A stretch of 64,000 nt of DNA from Phreatobacter sp. (GTDB lineage Bacteria; Pseudomonadota; Alphaproteobacteria; Rhizobiales; Phreatobacteraceae). Below are positions 1-7,476 of the stretch, piece by piece; the stretch's first letter is position 1, and each line of letters starts with the position of its first letter. The stretch covers positions 124,001 to 188,000 of the forward strand of contig NZ_JAPZTZ010000004.1 in NCBI RefSeq assembly GCF_027532945.1, given 5' to 3'. Below the pieces are notes generated by a model. That model was given only the letters and a program-made list of their open reading frames with translations. It was not told the DNA's origin and ran no database searches. The position numbers and the translations under genes are program-made.

Positions 1-851
1 CCGAGCGGCTTCTCGCACAGGTCCGCGAAGGAGAAGCGCGCCGTGCCATGGGCCTGGAGCGGGACGGCGACACTGCGACCCTTGACCTGGAGGGTCGCCG
101 GCGTGCCTTCGGCCCCGCCCGCGAGCCGCGACCAGGTTGTGTCCATGGCTGTGTCACTCTGCGGTCCAAGCGGCGTCAGCCAGACCGGCTGGCCGGAGAG
201 CTTCTCCATGCGGAAATCGGTGCGCGATTCGAGCTTCACCACCGCCATCCGCTCCTGCATGAGGCCGATGAAGGGCAGGAAGAGCGCCCGGTTGAGGCCG
301 TCGCGATAGAGCAGGTCGGGCACGACGTTGGAGGTCGCTACCACCACAACGCCCTCCTCGAACAGCTTGCCGAAGAGCCGGCCGAGAATCATCGCATCGG
401 CGATGTCGGTGACCGAGAACTCGTCGAAACAGAGGAGCCATGCCTCCTCGGCAAGATCCGCAGCGACCGGCCCGATCGGGTCGTCGCCCTTGACCTCGCC
501 GGCCTTCAGCTTCTGCCGATAGGCATGGATGCGCTCGTGGACATCGGCCATGAACTCATGGAAATGCGCCCGGCGCTTGCGGCGCACCGGGCTGGTGGCC
601 ATGAACAGGTCCATCAGCATGGTCTTGCCGCGGCCGACATCGCCCCAGATGTAGAGGCCGCGCACCGGCTCCTGCTTCTGCCCGCGCGAGAACAGCCAGG
701 CGAGGGCCGAGGATTTGCGGCGGGCGAGGCGATAGCTCGCCAGGCTCTCGTTCAGCGATGACAAACGCCGCGCCACCGCGGCCTGCGCGGGGTCGAACGA
801 AATCTCGCCGGAATCGACGAGCGCCTGGTAGCGGGACAGCGTGTCGGCCAT
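1..851 (-). CDS. zapE: Cell division protein ZapE / AFG1-like ATPase (3' end cut by window edge)
   Basis: P-loop ATPase of the AFG1/ZapE family, which acts at the division ring in proteobacteria and resembles mitochondrial Lace1/Afg1. About 283 residues are visible before the window edge removes the C-terminus. The Walker A motif GDVGRGKT lies at residues 70-77 and Walker B CFDEF at 141-145, followed by the family-typical segment ATSNVVPDLLYRDGLNR. The ATG at 849-851 gives the usual family N-terminus (MADTLSRYQALVDSGEI). It is divergent from sdhC, with about 197 bp between them. In many Hyphomicrobiales zapE lies near TCA-cycle genes, which fits. Family assignment is firm; the exact cellular role here is inferred. 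Confidence 0.93.
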   Translation of the reverse strand, partial: MADTLSRYQALVDSGEISFDPAQAAVARRLSSLNESLASYRLARRKSSALAWLFSRGQKQEPVRGLYIWGDVGRGKTMLMDLFMATSPVRRKRRAHFHEFMADVHERIHAYRQKLKAGEVKGDDPIGPVAADLAEEAWLLCFDEFSVTDIADAMILGRLFGKLFEEGVVVVATSNVVPDLLYRDGLNRALFLPFIGLMQERMAVVKLESRTDFRMEKLSGQPVWLTPLGPQSDTAMDTTWSRLAGGAEGTPATLQVKGRSVAVPLQAHGTARFSFADLCEKPL

Positions 852-957
852 GCCGCACCGCCATAATGGCCCGCCTCGCCCCCGGCAAGCGCGCCAAAGC
901 GCCTGAAGTCATGCGGAACTGCGGGTCTCGTCCCTCCTTTGTCTCATTCCAGACTCG

Positions 958-986
958 TTGCGTCGGCGCGCACGCTCCCTTAAACA
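958..986 (+). promoter_or_regulatory. Candidate sdh promoter
   Basis: TTGCGT at 958-963 and TAAACA at 981-986 are separated by 17 bp, in the zapE-sdhC divergent gap. This gives a predicted start about 55 nt before the sdhC ATG. The -10 match is only partial and no other support is available. Confidence 0.3.
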
Positions 987-1048
987 GGCGCTGGATTTCC
1001 GGTGGGCGCTGCACCATGGTTCGCCGCCGGTTGCAAGGAATGCCCCAG

Positions 1049-1456
1049 ATGGCCGATTCAAAGCCCGTGATCGAGCGTCCGCTCTCACCGCACCTGCAGA
1101 TCTACCGCCCGATGCTGACGATGATGATGTCCATCGTCCACCGCATCACTGGCGTCGCCCTGTTCTTCGGCACGCTGCTGCTCGCCTGGTGGCTGATAGC
1201 GGTCGCCTCCGGCCCGTCGAGCTACGCCGCCTTCCAGTGGTTCGCCGGCTCGTTCATCGGTCGCATCGTCCTGTTCGGCTACACCTGGGCTCTGTTCCAC
1301 CACATGCTTGGCGGCATCCGCCACTTCATCTGGGACACCGGCCGCGGCTTCGGCGTCAACGAGCGCGAGTGGCTTGCCCGCGCGACGCTGATCGGTTCGG
1401 TCGCGCTGACGCTTGTGACCTGGATCATCGCCTACGCCGTGCGCGGCGGCGTCTGA
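1049..1456 (+). CDS. sdhC: Succinate dehydrogenase cytochrome b556 subunit
   Basis: Membrane anchor of complex II, carrying heme b and the ubiquinone site together with SdhD. The protein is 135 residues, normal for the family, with three membrane helices (about 27-52, 65-90 and 110-130). Family motifs are [12 protein letters not shown] near the N-terminus, SIVHRITG at 28-35 and the heme-ligand region [10 protein letters not shown] at about 83-92. The ATG at 1049 has AAGGA about 10 bp upstream; an in-frame ATG at 1040 has no such spacing. It is followed 14 bp later by sdhD and then sdhA, so the three form an operon. Confidence 0.95.
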   Translation: MADSKPVIERPLSPHLQIYRPMLTMMMSIVHRITGVALFFGTLLLAWWLIAVASGPSSYAAFQWFAGSFIGRIVLFGYTWALFHHMLGGIRHFIWDTGRGFGVNEREWLARATLIGSVALTLVTWIIAYAVRGGV

Positions 1457-1470
1457 GAAGGAACGGAACG

Positions 1471-1866
1471 ATGGGCCAGTCCAACTCCAGCATGCGCACC
1501 CCGCTCGGCCGCGTCCGCGGTCTCGGCTCCGCCAAGTCCGGCACCGAGCATTTCTGGCTGCAGCGCCTGACGGCGGTCGCCAACCTGCCGCTGTCGCTCT
1601 TCGTCATCGGCCTGATCATCTCGACGGCGGGGTCGAACTTCGCTGCCGTCAAGGCGACGCTCGGCTCGCCGCTTGTCGCCATCCCGCTGCTGCTCTTCGT
1701 GATCTCCGCCGCCTGGCACATGCGTATCGGTATGCAGGTGATCATCGAGGACTACGTGCCGGCCGAGGGGCCGAAGGTGGCGCTGCTGCTGGCCAACACC
1801 TTCTTCACCTTCGCGGTCGGCATCGGCTGCGTCTTCGCGATCCTGAAGATTTCCTTCGGCGTATAA
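1471..1866 (+). CDS. sdhD: Succinate dehydrogenase hydrophobic membrane anchor subunit
   Basis: Second membrane anchor of complex II. The protein is 131 residues with the N-terminal segment [20 protein letters not shown] typical of alphaproteobacterial SdhD and three hydrophobic helices. His83 in [15 protein letters not shown] is the expected heme b axial ligand, and the following Asp-Tyr pair contributes to the quinone pocket in the family. The start ATG follows a GAAGGAACG ribosome site. It sits 14 bp after sdhC and 32 bp before sdhA. Confidence 0.95.
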   Translation: MGQSNSSMRTPLGRVRGLGSAKSGTEHFWLQRLTAVANLPLSLFVIGLIISTAGSNFAAVKATLGSPLVAIPLLLFVISAAWHMRIGMQVIIEDYVPAEGPKVALLLANTFFTFAVGIGCVFAILKISFGV

Positions 1867-1898
1867 CCGTCGAAACCTCGCATCACGGGAGCCTTCCC

Positions 1899-3719
1899 AT
1901 GGCTGATTCCGCTGCCCCCGCCACCAATGGCCGGGCCTACGACATCACCGACCACACCTATGACGTGGTCATCGTCGGAGCCGGTGGCGCAGGCCTTCGC
2001 GCCGTCGTCGGCTGCGCCCAGGCGGGCCTGAAGACCGCCTGCATCTCCAAGGTCTTCCCGACCCGCTCGCACACCGTCGCCGCCCAGGGCGGCGTTGCCG
2101 CCTCCCTCGGCAATATGGGCGAGGACAACTGGCAGTGGCACATGTACGACACCGTCAAGGGGTCGGACTGGCTCGGCGACCAGGACGCGATCGAGTATCT
2201 TGTCCGCAATGCGCCTGCCGCCGTCTATGAGCTCGAGCACTGGGGCGTGCCCTTCTCGCGCACCGAGAGCGGCAAGATCTACCAGCGCCCCTTCGGCGGC
2301 ATGACCACCCATTTCGGCAAGGGCACGGCCCAGCGCACCTGCGCCGCGGCGGACCGCACCGGCCACGCCATGCTGCACACGCTCTATGGCCAGGCGCTGA
2401 AGAACAATGCCGAGTTCTTCATCGAGTATTTCGCCATCGACCTGATGATGAGCGAGAGCGGCCGCTGCCTCGGCGTCGTCGCCCTGAAGATGGACGACGG
2501 CACCATCCACCGCTTTCGTGGCCGGCAGACCATCCTCGCCACCGGCGGCTATGGCCGTGCCTATTTCTCCGCGACCTCCGCCCACACCTGCACCGGCGAC
2601 GGCAACGCCATGGTGCTGCGCGCCGGCCTGCCGCTGCAGGACATGGAGTTCGTGCAGTTCCACCCGACCGGCATCTACGGCTCGGGCTGCCTCATCACGG
2701 AAGGCTCGCGCGGCGAGGGCGGCTACCTCACCAATTCCGAGGGCGAGCGCTTCATGGAGCGCTATGCGCCCTCCGCCAAGGATCTTGCCTCGCGTGACGT
2801 CGTCTCGCGCTCGATGACCGTCGAGATCCGCGAGGGCCGCGGCGTCGGCAAGAACAAGGACCACATCTACCTGCACCTCGACCATCTCGACCCGAAAATC
2901 CTCCACGAGCGCCTGCCGGGCATCTCGGAGAGCGCAAAGATCTTCGCCGGCGTGGATGTCACCAAGGAGCCGATCCCGGTCATTCCGACGGTGCACTACA
3001 ACATGGGCGGCATCCCCACGAACTTCCACGGCGAGGTGCTGACCAAGAAGAACGGCGATCCCGACGCTGTCGTCCCGGGCCTCATGGCCATCGGCGAGGC
3101 CGCCTGCGTCTCCGTCCACGGCGCCAACCGCCTCGGCTCCAACTCGCTGATCGACCTCGTGGTCTTCGGCCGTGCCGCCGGCCTCCGCGCCGCCGAGACG
3201 GTCACGCCGGGCGAGAAGCACGAGGACCTGCCGGCCAATGCCTCGGACCTCGCTCTCTCGCGCCTCGACGCCATGCGCCACGCCTCCGGCTCGACGGGCA
3301 CCGCCGAGCTGCGCTCCCGCATGCAGAAGGTGATGCAGTCGAACTGCGCCGTCTTCCGCACCGGCGAGGTGCTGGAGGAGGGCCGCAAGCTCATCTCCGA
3401 GGTTTGGCAGGGCTCGACCGACATCCGCACCACCGACCGCTCGCTGGTGTGGAACTCCGACCTCATCGAGACGCTGGAGTTCGACAATCTCATCGCCCAG
3501 GCGGTGGTCACCATGGAATCGGCGGCGAACCGCACCGAGAGCCGCGGCGCTCACGCGCGCGAGGACTTCCCCGACCGCAACGATCGCGATTGGATGAAGC
3601 ACACGCTGGCCTTCGCCGACGATGCGAAGAAGCAGGTGACCCTGGACGACCGTCCGGTCCACACCTACACGATGACCAACGAGATCCAGTACATCGAGCC
3701 CAAGGCCCGCGTGTACTGA
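1899..3719 (+). CDS. sdhA: Succinate dehydrogenase flavoprotein subunit
   Basis: Catalytic flavoprotein of complex II; it oxidises succinate to fumarate and passes electrons through the SdhB iron-sulfur clusters to quinone. The 606-residue length is normal. The FAD-binding GAGGAGLR begins near residue 27, and His58 in [10 protein letters not shown] is the expected covalent FAD attachment site. The substrate region HPTGIYGSG and the [11 protein letters not shown] motif are intact. The reading frame is undamaged. The usual next gene, sdhB, is absent; a strong terminator follows about 35 bp later. Confidence 0.97.
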   Translation: MADSAAPATNGRAYDITDHTYDVVIVGAGGAGLRAVVGCAQAGLKTACISKVFPTRSHTVAAQGGVAASLGNMGEDNWQWHMYDTVKGSDWLGDQDAIEYLVRNAPAAVYELEHWGVPFSRTESGKIYQRPFGGMTTHFGKGTAQRTCAAADRTGHAMLHTLYGQALKNNAEFFIEYFAIDLMMSESGRCLGVVALKMDDGTIHRFRGRQTILATGGYGRAYFSATSAHTCTGDGNAMVLRAGLPLQDMEFVQFHPTGIYGSGCLITEGSRGEGGYLTNSEGERFMERYAPSAKDLASRDVVSRSMTVEIREGRGVGKNKDHIYLHLDHLDPKILHERLPGISESAKIFAGVDVTKEPIPVIPTVHYNMGGIPTNFHGEVLTKKNGDPDAVVPGLMAIGEAACVSVHGANRLGSNSLIDLVVFGRAAGLRAAETVTPGEKHEDLPANASDLALSRLDAMRHASGSTGTAELRSRMQKVMQSNCAVFRTGEVLEEGRKLISEVWQGSTDIRTTDRSLVWNSDLIETLEFDNLIAQAVVTMESAANRTESRGAHAREDFPDRNDRDWMKHTLAFADDAKKQVTLDDRPVHTYTMTNEIQYIEPKARVY

Positions 3720-3754
3720 TGGTACAGCGCGCGCTGCGCGCCGATTGATCCGGC

Positions 3755-3795
3755 AAGGGGAGGTCGACCGACGGTCGGCCTCCCCTTCGTCATTT
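3755..3795 (+). terminator. Rho-independent terminator after sdhA
   Basis: AAGGGGAGG at 3755-3763 pairs with CCTCCCCTT at 3779-3787, with a further inner stem (CCGACGGTCGG region), followed by a T-rich tail TTCGTCATTT. It closes the sdhCDA transcript. Confidence 0.75.
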
Positions 3796-3958
3796 GGGCC
3801 CGGACGATCAGGCCGCACCGTGTCGTGTGACTGGAACGACGATGGGGCCGATCGGTGGACCGGACCGCGCTGAATGCGGCCTTGGTGTTTCACTCTGTAA
3901 CCCCGGTTGCTAAAGGGAGATGGCCGGGAGGTTCCTGGCGGGCTCGGAGCCTGATCGC

Positions 3959-4783
3959 GTGTCACTGGACATTCCGCCTTTCGGGACTTTTGCGCCGACG
4001 AGCGCCCAGCGCCTCGTCATCGAGGCCTGCATGGCCGGCCCCTTGAGCCCCGTCCTGCGGCGCGGTGCCTTTCGCAGGCCGCTGGCCCGCCTCGTCTCGG
4101 CGCTGCGCCCGGGCCCTGTGGACGTGGCACGCGGTGCCCTGCGCTACCGGCTCGACCCCAGCGACAATGCCGCCGAGGTCGGCCTGCTGCTCGACCCCCT
4201 CTACCAGCAGGTGAGCCTCGATTTCGTCCGCACCCATCTGCCGCCGGGCGGGGTCTTCGTCGATTGCGGCGCCAATGTCGGCCAATACGCGCTGGTCGGC
4301 GCCGAGGCGGTCGGTCCGACGGGCCGCGTCGTCGCCGTGGAGGCGACGGCCAATCCGATGCGGCGCCTGCGTGCCAACGCGGAGCTGTCGGGCCTTGCCG
4401 ATCGCATCACCTTCGCCGAATGCGCGGTGGGCGACCGTGACGGCGAACTGCGTTTCGCGGTCAATGCCGCCGACACCGCCCTGTCCCGCGCCGATGCCGC
4501 CGGGGATCTCGTCGTGCCGATGAAGGCACTGACCACCATCGTCGCGGAGGCCGGCCTCGACCGCATCGACGTCCTCAAGATCGATGTCGAGGGCATGGAG
4601 GACCGCGTCCTCGCCGCCTTCTTCGACGCCGCTCCGGAAGCGCTCTGGCCGCGCTCCATTTGCATGGAGGACGAACTCGCCTCCGACTGGCAGGGGGACG
4701 TGCGGCCTCGCCTTGCCGCCCTCGGCTACGAGACCCTGTCGCAGCGCTCGCGAGGAAACGCGTTTCTCGTCCGCACGGCATGA
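3959..4783 (+). CDS. FkbM family SAM-dependent methyltransferase
   Basis: Predicted class I methyltransferase of the FkbM family, which O-methylates sugars or small metabolites; the substrate is unknown here. The SAM-binding motif VDCGANVGQYA is followed by VVAVEAT (motif II acidic residue) and the family-typical DVLKIDVEGMED. The GTG at 3959 has GGAG 9 bp upstream. An in-frame ATG at 3920 would add 13 residues, but its AAAGGGAG sequence directly abuts the codon, so the later start is preferred. The protein is about 274 residues. It lies alone after the sdh terminator, upstream of a small membrane protein in the same direction. Confidence 0.8.
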   Translation: MSLDIPPFGTFAPTSAQRLVIEACMAGPLSPVLRRGAFRRPLARLVSALRPGPVDVARGALRYRLDPSDNAAEVGLLLDPLYQQVSLDFVRTHLPPGGVFVDCGANVGQYALVGAEAVGPTGRVVAVEATANPMRRLRANAELSGLADRITFAECAVGDRDGELRFAVNAADTALSRADAAGDLVVPMKALTTIVAEAGLDRIDVLKIDVEGMEDRVLAAFFDAAPEALWPRSICMEDELASDWQGDVRPRLAALGYETLSQRSRGNAFLVRTA

Positions 4784-4843
4784 ACCGGTGACGGCATTTC
4801 GCCACGATCCGCGGGCACTGTCGCTGTGTCACGGGAGATCCAC

Positions 4844-5404
4844 GTGAAGCCCCCCGCCTATCGCCTGCTGCGCCCGCTCATCGTCCTCGCCGCCATCGTC
4901 ATCCTGGTGGAGACCTGGCTGTGGGAGCGGATCGGACCGCTGGTCGGGTGGATCATCGAGCGACTGCCCTTTGCAGCGCTGAAACAGGCGATCCATGACG
5001 GCATCGAGCGGCTGCCGCCCTACGCGACCCTCGCCGTCTTCGCCATTCCCGCCGCGCTGCTCTTCCCCTTCAAGCTGGCCGCGCTGGGGCTCATTGCCTC
5101 CGGCCATCTTGTCCTTGGCGGCCTCGTCCTCGTGCTCGCCAAGGTCGTGGGCGTCGGCGTAACGGCCTTCCTCTTCGAGACCTGCAAGCCGAAGCTGATG
5201 CAGATCCCGCTCTTTGTCCGCCTCTACGCCACCTGGAACCGCTGGCTTGTCTGGGCCCATGGCCATATCGATCCGGTGAAGCGCCGTATCAGGGCGCATC
5301 TGCGCATCCTGCGGGGTGGCCGCGCCAGCCGGTCCATCAGGCTGCTGCGCCGCTTTCGCCGCGTGCGGCAGGAGCGTGCGGTGCTGCTTGCCCGCAAGGC
5401 GTGA
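4844..5404 (+). CDS. Conserved membrane protein of unknown function
   Basis: A 186-residue protein with two clear hydrophobic regions (about residues 8-32 and 65-110) and a strongly basic C-terminus rich in Arg (LRILRGGRASRSIRLLRRFRR), so the tail is probably cytoplasmic. The GTG at 4844 has GGGAG 6 bp upstream; a GTG at 4826 would add six residues without a ribosome site. It follows the FkbM gene by 60 bp and may be cotranscribed. It converges on xerC, separated by only 3 bp. I do not recognise a named family. Confidence 0.65.
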   Translation: MKPPAYRLLRPLIVLAAIVILVETWLWERIGPLVGWIIERLPFAALKQAIHDGIERLPPYATLAVFAIPAALLFPFKLAALGLIASGHLVLGGLVLVLAKVVGVGVTAFLFETCKPKLMQIPLFVRLYATWNRWLVWAHGHIDPVKRRIRAHLRILRGGRASRSIRLLRRFRRVRQERAVLLARKA

Positions 5405-5407
5405 GTG

Positions 5408-6403
5408 TCAGGCGCGCGGATGCGCGCTGGCATAGACCCGCAGCAGCGCCGCCGTATCGACCTCGGTATAGATCTGCGTCGTCGACAGCGAGGCGTGGCC
5501 GAGCAGCTCCTGGATGGACCTGAGGTCGCCGCCCCGCCCGAGCAGGTGGGTCGCGAAGGAATGGCGCAGCGCGTGCGGCGTTGCTGTCTCGGGCAGGCCC
5601 AGCGCACCTCTCAGCCGCGCCATGGCGAGCTGGATGATCCGCGGCGACAGCGGTCCCCCCTTCACGCCGACGAAGAGCGGATCGTCCGGCCCGAGCGTCC
5701 AGGGGCAGAGGCCGCGATAGCGGTCGATCTCGGCCACCACCTTGGCGATGACAGGGACCTGACGGGTCTTGCCGCCTTTCCCCAGCACGGTGATCTGGCC
5801 GTCGCCCCCGCGGGGCGGCGCGTCCTTCTGGGTGAGGCCCAGCGCCTCGGAGATGCGCAGGCCCGAGCCGTAAAGCAGCGCGAGGACTGCGGTATCGCGG
5901 GCGATCACCCAGGCCGGCTGGTCCTCATGCTCGCGGATCTCGGAGGAGGCCACCGCACGGGCAGCCGGGACGGCGAGGGGACGCGGCAGGCGCCGCCCGG
6001 TCTTCGGCGTGCGGACAGCCGCAAAGGCAGCCATGCGGCCGCGGCCCTCGCGTTCGAGGAAACGGGCGAAGGACCGCACCGCCGCGAGCGCGCGCGCGAT
6101 GGAGCGGGAATCGAGCCCGTCCGCGCGGCGCTTCGCCATGAAGGCACGCAGGTCGCGCGGCTGGAGGCCGTCGAGGGCGCCGAGGTCCACGGCGCCGCCG
6201 AGATGGTCGGCGAGGAAGGCGATGAAGCCGCGGGCGTCACGGCCATAGGCTTCCAGCGTCTTGGGCGACAGGCCGCGCTCGGCGGACAGGTGCTGCAGCC
6301 ATTGGCCGAGGGCCGTGGCGGTGTCGCCGGCGGCACCGGGGATGGCGAGGGAAAGCGGGGAGGGGGCTGCCATGGCGACAAGAGTGCCATGGCGGGGGTT
6401 CAT
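5408..6403 (-). CDS. xerC: Tyrosine recombinase XerC
   Basis: Site-specific recombinase that with XerD resolves chromosome dimers at dif. The protein is 331 residues. An N-terminal SAM-like core-binding domain covers about 25-120 and the catalytic domain about 150-320. All active-site residues are visible: Arg183 (GSGLRISEALGL), Lys near 209-212, His277 and Arg280 (HALRHSFATHLL), His303 (LGHASLSTTQ) and the nucleophile Tyr312. The ATG at 6403 is used; an ATG at 6373 would remove ten residues, and neither has a strong ribosome site. Location near priA favours XerC over XerD, as in other Hyphomicrobiales. Confidence 0.9.
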   Translation of the reverse strand: MNPRHGTLVAMAAPSPLSLAIPGAAGDTATALGQWLQHLSAERGLSPKTLEAYGRDARGFIAFLADHLGGAVDLGALDGLQPRDLRAFMAKRRADGLDSRSIARALAAVRSFARFLEREGRGRMAAFAAVRTPKTGRRLPRPLAVPAARAVASSEIREHEDQPAWVIARDTAVLALLYGSGLRISEALGLTQKDAPPRGGDGQITVLGKGGKTRQVPVIAKVVAEIDRYRGLCPWTLGPDDPLFVGVKGGPLSPRIIQLAMARLRGALGLPETATPHALRHSFATHLLGRGGDLRSIQELLGHASLSTTQIYTEVDTAALLRVYASAHPRA

Positions 6404-6443
6404 GGGCGGTGAACGGGGGAGCTGGCGCGCACCGCCCCTCGCC

Positions 6444-6929
6444 TCAGTGATCCCCGCCGACCGGGCCCATATGCTTCTGGATATAGAGCTGGACGCCGAT
6501 CGTCTTGATGATCTCCAGCTGCGTCTCGAGGAAGTCGATGTGACCTTCCTCATCGGTCATCAGCTGGATGAACAGGTCGCGCGAGGGATAGTCCTTCACG
6601 GTCTCGCAATAGGCCGCGGCCTCCTGGTAGAGCGCGCGGGCGCCGATCTCTGCGTTGAGGTCGCACTGGATGACCTCGCCGACGTCCTGGCCGATCTGCA
6701 GCGGGTCGAGCACCTGCAGGTTCGGATGGCCCTCAAGGAACAGGATCCGGTCGATGAACTTGTCGGCATGGACCATCTCCTCGATCGATTCCTTGCGCCA
6801 GTACTTGGCGAGGTCGAGTAAGCCCCAATTGTGCAGCATGCGGTAGTGGAGCCAGTACTGGCTGACCGCGGTCAATTCGCTGCGAAGGCCCTTGTTGAGG
6901 TAGTCGATGACCTTCTTGTCGCCCTTCAT
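6444..6929 (-). CDS. bfr: Bacterioferritin
   Basis: Iron-storage 24-mer with heme at subunit interfaces. The 161-residue length is exact for the family. Ferroxidase ligands Glu18, Glu51, His54, Glu94, Glu127 and His130 and the heme ligand Met52 are all in the expected positions. The chosen ATG (MKGDKKVIDYLNKGL) gives the canonical N-terminus and has a GGAG/AGGA ribosome site; a longer in-frame extension upstream is unlikely to be translated. It lies 107 bp downstream of bfd on the same strand, with a candidate Irr-type site in between. Confidence 0.97.
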   Translation of the reverse strand: MKGDKKVIDYLNKGLRSELTAVSQYWLHYRMLHNWGLLDLAKYWRKESIEEMVHADKFIDRILFLEGHPNLQVLDPLQIGQDVGEVIQCDLNAEIGARALYQEAAAYCETVKDYPSRDLFIQLMTDEEGHIDFLETQLEIIKTIGVQLYIQKHMGPVGGDH

Positions 6930-6979
6930 GGTCCTGCTCCGGCTGTGCAACGGGTGCGATCGCACCGCATGCGATCCAC

Positions 6980-6994
6980 TCTAGCATCGTTCCA
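6980..6994 (-). promoter_or_regulatory. Candidate Irr-type iron control element upstream of bfr
   Basis: On the minus strand TGGAACGATGCTAGA resembles the rhizobial Irr box (TAGAAC-N2-TTCTAA type) at most informative positions, and lies about 50 bp upstream of the bfr start. Irr control of bacterioferritin is known in this order. The match is degenerate, so this is a hypothesis. Confidence 0.3.
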
Positions 6995-7036
6995 GATGGA
7001 GGTGACAAGCCGGCGAACACCCGCCGGCGGGCCGTG

Positions 7037-7288
7037 TCACTCGGCGGCGATCATCAGCGAAGGCGCTGCCTCGTCATTACCGGAGCAGTCGCCCACGGGG
7101 CAGGTGCCGCAGCCGCCGACGCCGGCCTCGCGCAGGATGGCGCGGATGGTGCGGGCGCAGCGCCCGCATTCCGGGCTGCAGCCGAGACAGGTATAGACCT
7201 CTCCGACCGCGCGCGGGCAGTCGGGACCGTCGCCGAGGCAGGCGCGGATGTCGCGGTCACTGAGCACGTTGCAGTGGCAGACGATCAA
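7037..7288 (-). CDS. bfd: Bacterioferritin-associated ferredoxin, long form
   Basis: [2Fe-2S] protein that reduces bacterioferritin to release stored iron. The protein is 83 residues, against about 64 in E. coli. Cys4 and Cys6 (MIVCHCN) plus Cys41 and Cys44 (ECGRC) match the cluster ligands of the family. An additional CLGC pair (34 and 37) and a C-terminal GGCGTCPVGDC segment with three more cysteines are extra. It is directly upstream of bfr in the same orientation, which supports the assignment. A perfect TGA-N9-TCA palindrome lies about 29 bp upstream. Confidence 0.9.
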   Translation of the reverse strand: MIVCHCNVLSDRDIRACLGDGPDCPRAVGEVYTCLGCSPECGRCARTIRAILREAGVGGCGTCPVGDCSGNDEAAPSLMIAAE

Positions 7289-7316
7289 AGGCGGTCTCCG
7301 GCGCAGCCCGCAAAGT

Positions 7317-7331
7317 TGACTGCAACAGTCA
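7317..7331 (-). promoter_or_regulatory. Candidate iron-responsive operator (RirA-type) upstream of bfd
   Basis: TGACTG (7317-7322) and CAGTCA (7326-7331) form a perfect inverted repeat with a 3-bp spacer, fitting the TGA-N9-TCA iron-responsive operator described for rhizobial RirA regulons. It lies 29 bp upstream of the bfd ATG, a position suited to repression when iron is plentiful. Confidence 0.5.
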
Positions 7332-7476
7332 GCTATTTACGCCTGCCCGGCGTCGGCTGCAATCCACCGGCAAAACATTGGAAACATTCCAGGGTGAAAG
7401 GCGCCGATCCTCACCGAGCACAGGCCGGTCGTCACGGCCCATTCCCTTCGCGGCCCGGTCGCGCTAGGCCATCCCG

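Noticed and set aside
1752-3965. 737-residue open frame on the minus strand opposite sdhA
   Set aside because: It mirrors codon structure of sdhA, is rich in Arg/Gly/Ala/Val/His/Asp with no domain, and lies over a certain gene.
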